From Trichostrongylus colubriformis (taxonomy: Eukaryota; Nematoda; Chromadorea; Rhabditida; Trichostrongylidae): 64,000 nucleotides of DNA. Numbering within the stretch: position 1 is the first letter of the stretch; each line of letters opens with the position of its first letter. The position numbers and the translations under genes are program-made. The DNA lies in assembly GCA_963978905.1 (NCBI GenBank), contig OZ022257.1, positions 13,969,664 through 14,033,663 of the forward strand, read 5' to 3'. The notes beneath the pieces were generated by a model. It searched no databases, had not been told where the DNA came from, and saw only the letters and a program-made list of their open reading frames with translations. Shown one piece after another: positions 58,101 through 64,000 of this stretch.

Positions 58101-61100
58101 CGCAAAAAAAAAACGCAATGAAGTAGATGAGTTCGGGAAAGTTGAAAGCAAAACAACGAAACGATCGCCGTTTTCCCTGACGGGGCAAGGTGGCCTAGTG
58201 AAAGTGATGTGCGTCGGTCGGATCAAGGCAGCGTCGAAAATCCCTCTATCGCTAGGTTTTTTCCGGTTCCTTTCTCGTTTAAACCTACCGATCACATTTC
58301 AGATTCGTCGATTTTATGGTCCCATCCACGAATCCGGCTTACGTAAAGTTGATTGTGTCGTGCCTCGACTATGAATTCGATTACTGCTATCTTTCCAAGG
58401 TTATACTGCAAAAAGCGTTGACATCCACATGTGAGGTGAGTAGGATACAGTAATGGACCGGAAATGGGTCGGCTAGTTTTCACCATCCAGCGTGAGCGTG
58501 TTTTTCCCGGTTTCCCTGATTATAACTGGTGTCAGAGGATTTGTGTACAAGGCTAGGTTCCCACAAAGTAGTATGCGTAATCAATAGTACTGTTTTGAAT
58601 AGTCATGCACCATCCACAGATGGATGTCGTAGCTTCCCAGAATTACAAACTTTGGGGTTCACGCTAGCAAATCCAGCCCATATGATTTGAGTAGGAGACG
58701 GAAAGAGGGGGGGGGGGGCAACAGAAAGCGCCGCCATCCCAGCAGCTTTAATCAGGAGTGAAACAAACCCGCCCAGTTCAACCAGGCCTCCCGATCCCCT
58801 TTGAGCCGCCTCGCAGCAAGGATAAGCATCATGTCATGAAGTTTGCTGGGTTGTACGATTGATTTCTATCCTTTTTGTGGGTCTGCCATTGCAATCTCCC
58901 GCCGGCCCTCTTATTGTCAGGGGGAGGGGAAAGGAAAGGTGAGGCTAACGTGCGTGGAAAACCTGCCCAGTTAACCACCCATCAAATCAATGTATAGTAA
59001 TGTATAAAGGATGAGCCCCGTTAACCATACACACTCACATTCCTTGCTCAGGTATCGTGAGGTACCACCCTCATCGATGATTGCTCTACAAATGCTTGAC
59101 CGTGATAAAAACTGCTTTTGTAAAGTGCATTTTAAAAGGCAGACAGGCATCCAACTAGCATAATGACTCGGAGTCGAATGCGTGGCGCATTGCGGGATAG
59201 AATATTCATCACCGAAAGCTTCACTTTCTTTACTGATTTGCTCGCCATTGACAAGCTCTCTTCACTGCGCTTCCCTTTTTTACTCCCACACAGAAAATAA
59301 AGAGGAAGATAAGGCGCCCGCAGTGAGAATTTTTCGATTTACGCTCCAATGACTAGAGTAACTGATGGAGAAGAGTAAAAGTCTCAGCTCAGTGTACGAC
59401 ATAGGTGCCGAATCGTATAGGTGCTGACGACCAAGTTTCCTTGTCGTACTCTTGATCAGTTTGATCATGCGTCATGGATTTGTCTTTCATTCAAAAATTT
59501 CATCAATGGTGAAGGTGTTTGATGGACTATTTCACCTAGATGATTACCTATAGATGGTTATGGGATATGTACCTCATATGGAGTATACTAGCTGCTGGGC
59601 TGCAGAGATTTTCAAGTATTAGACGTGAACGTAAGATATGAAGGAGAGTTTATAGAGACGTATACGTGAAAGACGATCCACTGAGACGAGATGGGTCACA
59701 TGTAGGAAGCCGGGCTAAATAGCTTTCCCATTCCATCGAAGACATTTGTCAGAAGGCGGGCCTGACGAGTCTAGACCGCATTGTTGGGTTTCTATAATGG
59801 CATTCTGAGGAGAAACATTAGCTGAGAAACAAGCTCGCCTGAATATTGAGGCCGAGATCAAAAGAGGAAAGCGAGGAAGCGCCAGTTTTTACTGTTGAGG
59901 TTCTCCTCTACTTCATGATATTGAGGTTCTCTTAGGAAGTGAAGCTGGCAGACGTGGTGATGAGGCAATATGCTATGTGGGGCATGATTTGGGAGTAAAA
60001 AAAACTTGTTATTCTGCAGGTAGCGAATAACTTCGTAAGGTTAGTTATTGAAATGGAGTAGTGACGAGTGGCATTGATAGCATTTGGCTCGTGCACCGAC
60101 CATCTACAAACCGGTGAGGCATCGCAACCGCTAGGGTCATTGGTCAGAAGCATTGTCTAGCTTACCTACAGTGGTTTGATAGCGCAAAATATCACATTAA
60201 AAGAAGCATGAGATAAGAATGAGTTGCAATTGAGCGCTTGATGTGGCAGCCATGACGACTGGCTAAAGCAGGGGGACCGCAATTTATAAAGGGGAGATAA
60301 AGTGTGACGAAAAGAAAGAAGTTGGTTAGGGCATGTAACAATCGTGAAAAAAGACAAAACGAGCGTCTCTCTATCCGCACTTCTCGTTCCATAAAGATGA
60401 GATATGTCATGTGGGCGAGGAAGCTGGTTAGGGTATGTTTGATGGAGATCCGAATGTGCTCTTGTAGGTTTCTCATTAGCTATTTCACCCAAGACTAGCT
60501 TTCCAGGCTCACAAATGGTGATTGTCTGTCGATTGACATGATGGATTCCATGCATAGAGTTTGCATTTTTAGTCCGCCCGTCGTTGGTGTACACGATTTC
60601 TGTCTACTTTGGCCTACCGACGTCTTCAGAATTTTTCCGAGTGGGGTTTTCGCCTCCTATTAGGACAGCTGGGTGATCAATCAGTGAAAGTTATTAGTCA
60701 TGCTATTCGAGTCTTACACACTTGGTTGCCGGTGAGTTTTTACCTCCCCATCATTTTTTCCATTTTCAAAAGTTTCTCAGTTTTTTCACCCTGTGAATGG
60801 CTGCATGGTGTTTCTATAGAGTTCGTTTTAGTATAATGGCGAAATTCATCTGAACGTTTCTCAGATGTACCCCTTGGGCACTCGTACCCTGCTTACCCTC
60901 TTCCGATGGAGTCGTGTCTAATGCATCATGGTGACGTGGTCCCTCTTCAGCGAATAGGCCAATGAGGGCCTATCACGAATCTCCTTATATTGAATGCTAT
61001 TGCTGGGAAAGAAGTACAAATTATGCGATTGTAGGCTATTGTATAGCTGCTGCCCAGAGATGCGCTTAAACACTTGCTTAACCTCTTTCCCTCTTTCGAA

Positions 61101-62886
61101 AGGTCTTTTGTTGCTTGTTGAAGCTTCTATAATCGCTCAATCAAATGCGGTCTTCGTCTTCGATGGGATCGTCGCCCGACGTAAACTTTGATTGCCACAA
61201 GTACACTGTACTTCTGGCGGGGGCATGCTCCTTGTTAACCTCCTTTAGGCGTCTTTCAATATCCGCGGGAGAACTAGTATGACGTTGCGGATGTGGTCAC
61301 CGGACGGCTTGAAATTTTGCAACATGGTGGTGGAAGGAAACTAGTTTGAATTGTCTTTTTAATTGTATTTTGATGAGCTTTTTATACTCATTCCAACGGT
61401 ACCCCGCGCATCCATTTTCGTCAAATCATTGCTGAGTTATGATCCGTGGAAGTCATCACTACCATTTGTCCGATTCATATTGAATCAACCTAATACATAG
61501 GTTTCCAGATAATCAGCTCCGCTTTTGCTTACATGGAACATGCCATGTTAATCTGACTATTGCCGGTTTACTGCTTCTGTTCTTCTTCTGCTTTTCCTCT
61601 TCTATTTTTATTTTTGATTTCCATTCTTTTCATATATTTTCCTTTTCTTTTTGACCACGATGTGCTGTTTTCGAGTACATCGCTCTATGGCGATGGCCTT
61701 GAGGCTTTTGTACAGATATGCGAACTACCCAAAACCCAGTTACAGGTCTACAAAGATGCTGCTCGGTGGCTAAGGACTGCTCAGTTGGACAGTTTTGGTG
61801 AGGCTGGCACGCTGCTAAAAGTGCATATATACGCGGACGAACATCTGTGTACATTAGATGAAGAAGGAACCCGCGAAGCTGTTACTCTGTGGATGGAGGT
61901 AGGATTAGTGGGCTGAAGATTTCACACGAATATCTACTGCGATGGTTATTGAAAATCTGGTTTAGTCATTCAATGAGAGATATGTCGAAGCCATAGATGA
62001 CGAGATGAGGGAGTCTCTTCTGTCTGTACGTCGAACTATAAGGGGAACGTTTTCGAGGACGAGTGGTGAACGGTGAGTGTACAGATTTTCCCCGCGTGAC
62101 AGCCAGTTGTATCACGCATTAAATGTACAAAGAAAGGTTGCACCCGGGCAGTCTTTTCGAGACGAGCTCAAATGCCCGGCTCTGAAAGATGGGCTCCTGG
62201 CGAATCCCTCACAGCCCAGGCGCTCCATATGCAGTTCTTACATTAATATAATTGCAATTTTTAGAGTGCAGAACTACGGTTTACGTGCTCCAGCTCACCT
62301 TTTTGGAGCCCTGTGTCGTCACGACTTCGGAAGAGGTCTCATAGTGGAGCTGAAAGTGGTCGATGCTCTGGTTGATATGTTATCAAATGGGCAGGAACCA
62401 CTGAAAGTGAAAGCCGCGTTGATGGCACTGGGCCATATTGGGAGCACTGATGAAGGTGAGTTTAATGGTTTAATAGTTTTTGGCGGTTAGTTAAATCATA
62501 TGCGAAGTGATAAGTGGAGCCGCAACCACGAGCGTGGTCCGGGAATCAAATATTCATGTTAATGCTTCGCAGCTCGATTGGATTACACCATACATGATCT
62601 TAAACTGCTGTCGGAGTGCTACAGTAGTATGGAAACTTGTTTTTCATTACTTTATTTCCGCAGGTTGTTAAATTGTCATAAAGGCATTTGAGACCAGTGA
62701 CAATTCGACCTATGTAATAAACAGACAGGTGGCCATCTCCATTTTTTTTTCGAACATTTTTAGGGTTCCGAGTGCTTCCCGTTGACGTCGTTCCACAGAT
62801 GCTTCGAATGGCTGAAGACGCAGCAGTGCTGAGCGTACGAGGTTATGCATTTTGGGCAGTCAACATCTTGAGCTCATCACTTCGTG
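37146..62886 (+). CDS. rict-1: RICTOR orthologue, TORC2 subunit (5' two-thirds; 3' end not found)
   Basis: Rictor with mTOR forms TORC2, which phosphorylates AGC kinases such as Akt and SGK. Exons by eye: 37146-37156, 37207-37280, 37825-38023, 38405-38536, 38873-39007, 39245-39367, 39628-39715, 39780-39905, 39966-40027, 40279-40302 (microexon, tentative), 40879-41027, 41089-41177, 41241-41321, 41402-41485, 41785-41945, 42038-42141 (or 42192), 42244-42398, 42480-42656, 43296-43330 (tentative), 43394-43530, 58303-58435, 60573-60731, 61716-61898 (start unsure), 61966-62072, 62265-62455, 62764-62886; about 1,010 aa. Landmarks: LVPVLRDNHPSIRAMCFRLM (N domain), YYFCLIGTMSAHPNGVMALE (middle domain), VKLIVSCLDYEFDYCYLSKV and YVEAIDDEMRESLLSVRRT (RasGEF_N-like), then KVKAALMALGHIGS and VLSVRGYAFWAVNIL (RICTOR_V). 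Phases agree across most joins, including the giant intron. Exon 1 is very short and the least certain part. Confidence 0.9.
40442..40567. repeat. Palindromic MITE, 'CATACTTTG' family, in a RICTOR intron
   Basis: GGCCCCGTTCATACTTTGCG and CGCAAAGTATGAACGCGGCC are inverted ends of a 126-bp element between the tentative microexon and the exon at 40879. Confidence 0.85.
43963..44396. repeat. 434-bp foldback palindrome
   Basis: GGAATCATCC...GTTTTTGTGTTAACCATATG on the left is mirrored by CATATGGGTAACACAAAAAC...GGATGATTCC on the right. Nearer the centre ACAGCACCACAAAGTACGTC and GACGTATTTTGTGGTGCTGT, then GGGCGGGGCCTC and GAGGCCCCGCCC, also mirror. Arms are about 200 bp and the centre is GC-rich. 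Frames of up to 117 codons across it are incidental. Confidence 0.85.
45012..45080. repeat. Short hairpin
   Basis: ATTTTCAGCATGGTTCGA and TCGAACCACGCTGAAAAT are inverted copies about 30 nt apart, with a second inner inversion (ATGATCA/TGATCAT). Confidence 0.7.
46071..50500 (-). CDS. Secreted ShKT-like / Gln-rich / DB-module protein, nested in RICTOR
   Basis: Nine exons on the minus strand (50500-50348, 50288-50118, 50058-49600, 49075-48995, 48900-48583, 48480-48394, 47839-47726, 47670-47542, 46325-46071), all phase 0, give 588 aa. The signal peptide MKTLWVLVALLGTSIA is followed by a six-Cys segment (C-x4-C-x2-C-x8-C-x3-C-x2-C, ending MCQKTCDAC) resembling a short ShKT domain. About 400 residues rich in Gln, Pro, Tyr and Asn follow, including a run of nine Gln. 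The C terminus is a nematode DB module split over the last two exons: ERFNSCCARLGDGCTPLCNY, then CPLSKMADIMVCASGYEDAT, ACCEAY and EQCRPYC. DB proteins are nematode-specific and mostly extracellular; a cuticle or matrix role is inference. An ATTGCAG just before the ATG may be a trans-splice acceptor. The exon 7 start at TTCCAG was chosen because it keeps phase. Confidence 0.85.
48080..48355. repeat. Possible tRNA-derived SINE-like repeat (low confidence)
   Basis: Inside an intron of the nested gene, AGCGCAGTAGCTTAACCC resembles an A box and GAGTTCAATTCGC about 45 nt on resembles a B box. The sequence does not fold into a convincing tRNA, and no second copy was seen in the window. Confidence 0.3.
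50937..51180 (+). repeat. SINE-like element, second copy
   Basis: AAAAAGGATGAAG, TTGGGATGCGCCGCGCATTC, TTAGAATCGTGGTGAG, CATCCGATGTGCAAGACCG and CGGGATGGAAGCCTC align with the minus strand of 35121-35381. It begins about 430 bp upstream of the nested gene start. Confidence 0.7.
52257..52350 (+). repeat. Two-copy 48-bp tandem repeat
   Basis: GCAGCTGGTGTATAGCGCAA followed by an AATGAATCATCCATG string occurs twice, 48 nt apart, with a small insertion in the second copy. Confidence 0.8.
52590..52866. repeat. MITE family E (copy 2)
   Basis: Ends TTACCTTCTTGGAGCAGTAG and CTATTGCTCCAGGAAGGTAA are inverted, extending inward through GGCTGTATCTTTTCCGCG and CGCGGAAAAGATGTAGCC. The interior GCACCGTGATAGCGCA is shared with 20727-21025. 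Confidence 0.85.
54337..54837. mobile_element. 501-bp Tc1/mariner-like non-autonomous element
   Basis: CAGTAGCGCTCGAAAGTC at the left and ACTTTTGAGCGCTACTG at the right are inverted ends, with CTGCCAAAT and ATTTGGCCG extending them. TA precedes the left end; the right flank is TG, so the duplication is imperfect. No transposase frame is present. Confidence 0.75.
55535..55750. repeat. MITE family E (copy 3)
   Basis: TTTTGGGAGCAGTAGATCCT and GGATCTACTATCCCAAGAAG are inverted ends. GCACCCTTTTCGCGCCACGG and GATGTAGCGCCCTGG match the other two copies. Confidence 0.75.
58436..60572 (+). other. 2.1-kb RICTOR intron
   Basis: No nested gene recognised. There is a 10-G run at about 58709-58718. Minus-strand frames at 60166-60594 overlap the next exon's region and are not supported. 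Confidence 0.5.
60732..61715 (+). other. RICTOR intron with uncertain downstream boundary
   Basis: The next exon reads ICELPKTQLQVYKDAARWLR. Its frame is open further upstream (YGDGLEAFVQ), so the acceptor may lie at 61715 (GTACAG) or slightly earlier. Nothing else is recognised. Confidence 0.45.
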
Positions 62887-64000
62887 GTACAAATTTTTCG
62901 GATTGTTCATATTCTTATGGTTCAAGCCAGAATACTTACTCAATCAATAGATCGAAGACCGCCAGGACTGCTCCCTATTTCCCATTCTTCTTTTTTCGGA
63001 AGAAGAAGAGAAAACGGTACCGCTACCATTAGTAGTCAAAGTTACAGTTCAGGTCCTACAGGTCTGGAGCGTTACCATGGGTGTGCATCCGTGAGGAATA
63101 GCTTGATGGACTGCGATGGTACAAAATGACAAATAAATGGGGAGAATAAGCAGTTTCAGACGTGGGCAGGGAGGAGCGCTTAGTAAATGGAATGGATTAG
63201 TTTTCATTGGCATTACTCCACAATAGGAGTGCCTAGACCATCTATATCTGTGTGAGAGAGGGTCTGACGCAGCAGCGTGCAAGTGAAATCTTTTTCTTTG
63301 TGCTTGTGCACTCATACTATTGAATAAATCTGAGAAAATAACTGGAAAAGCTTCGAATTTTGGAAAGCGGTATTTTGAAATAGCTTCGAAGGTGGTTTCG
63401 CGGTGGTAAACAAAATTAATGATGCGGTTAGATCCGGTATGGATTACCATGCGGTGTTCCTCACGCGCTGTACCTGAAAGCAAAATGAGTTGATGTGAAA
63501 CAATGTCCGGGAGCTGTGACCAGTTTGTTGCTGCTTAACAACGGCTAACCGGCCCTCCTTGGCTTTTCGAACTATTCGGTTTTACCTGAACTTGTTGTCT
63601 CCCATCAAACGCCTTGTTGAGCATTGATGGGATTCTTTTAAGTTAGTTCCGGCATGGATTACCATACTATCCTTGAAAGAAATGCATGTGTTCAGCGTAA
63701 AAAGGGCAGCCCTCAAAGTCAATAATGCCATTTTGTGGCCTGCACGTTGTATTTATCGGGTTATAGGAGCGGAATTCGTTTATTCATTTTTTATATCCAG
63801 GAGAAGGACTACGTGGACAACGACTACGCTTCGTCAGTCTGTCAGTTTGTCACGAAATTAGGCATAAATGAAAAACAATCAGTGGAGAGACACTCTGGCT
63901 AATTTTTGTTGAAGCCTTCCAAGATTTACGGTATTATTTATTTATTCGAGGCTAACGTTTCGGCGTCTTCGCCTTCTTCAGAGCCTGAATTCGAAAAACT
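62887..64000. other. Right edge: no further RICTOR exon recognised
   Basis: After the donor CGTG|GTACAA no segment matching the next part of RICTOR was found, so the gene probably continues beyond the window across a long intron. An acceptor-like TATATCCAG at 63792-63800 opens a short frame without similarity. The last 50 bases (AACGTTTCGGCGTCTTCGCC) look like repeat sequence. Confidence 0.45.

Larger units (their letters stand above)
43531..58302 (+). other. 14.8-kb RICTOR intron containing a nested gene
   Basis: The donor AAC|GTGAGT closes the exon ending EKSGILQ. The acceptor ATTTCAG opens the exon beginning FVDFMVPSTNPAYVKLIVSC. The codon split 2+1 across the gap is restored (ACA, Thr). 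The aligned vertebrate protein runs straight through this point, so no coding exon is needed between. The intron holds a minus-strand gene (46071-50500) and several mobile elements. Stretches 44400-46070, 51181-52250, 52870-54330 and 55755-58300 have only short frames without motifs. Confidence 0.85.

Overview
The window looks like nuclear DNA of a clade V (rhabditine/strongylid) nematode, possibly a hookworm-type parasite. Genes are cut into many small exons by introns whose 3' ends read TTTCAG or TTNCAG. Probable trans-splice acceptors lie just upstream of several ATGs, and three housekeeping genes are packed head to tail like a nematode operon. Nematode-type secreted domains (DB module, short ShKT-like Cys motif) are present, and the spacer DNA is full of short inverted-repeat (MITE-like) elements. 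The species call is inference; no search could be run. All gene models were spliced by eye, with reading phase checked across the junctions.

Layout. 1-160 is the edge of an unrecognised minus-strand gene. About 0.5-4.2 kb holds a decayed RTE-like LINE fragment and several palindromic elements. 4.5-8.3 kb (+) is a compact cluster: a TRIAP1/Mdm35-like mitochondrial intermembrane-space protein, Mediator subunit MED10, and an L51/S25/CI-B8-fold mitochondrial ribosomal protein (probably mL43). 11.9-17.8 kb (+) is an 8-exon gene for a 323-aa secreted Gly/Tyr-rich protein. Its last exon is repeated intact at 19.4 kb inside a 1.4-kb tandem duplication. At 22.1-23.7 kb (-) and 32.1-33.3 kb (+) lie two diverged paralogues of an unrecognised secreted family. 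They share exon structure, a Cys-rich C terminus and a conserved proximal promoter. The DNA around and between them carries about seven same-direction copies of one dispersed repeat.

37.1-62.9 kb (+) is the N-terminal two-thirds of a RICTOR orthologue (TORC2 subunit), about 26 exons, running toward the right edge. One of its introns, 43,531-58,302, is about 14.8 kb long. It contains a complete oppositely oriented gene (46,071-50,500, -) for a 588-aa secreted protein: short ShKT-like domain, long Gln-rich linker, C-terminal DB module. The same intron holds a 434-bp palindrome, a Tc1-like non-autonomous element, a SINE-like element and two MITEs.

The housekeeping genes have no evident joint function beyond co-transcription: two of the three clustered products are mitochondrial and the third acts in RNA polymerase II transcription. 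The secreted genes are the lineage-specific part of the window, and the most novel content is there: a possible alternative terminal exon, the paralogue pair with shared promoter, and the nested gene. No CRISPR array, rRNA or convincing tRNA was seen.
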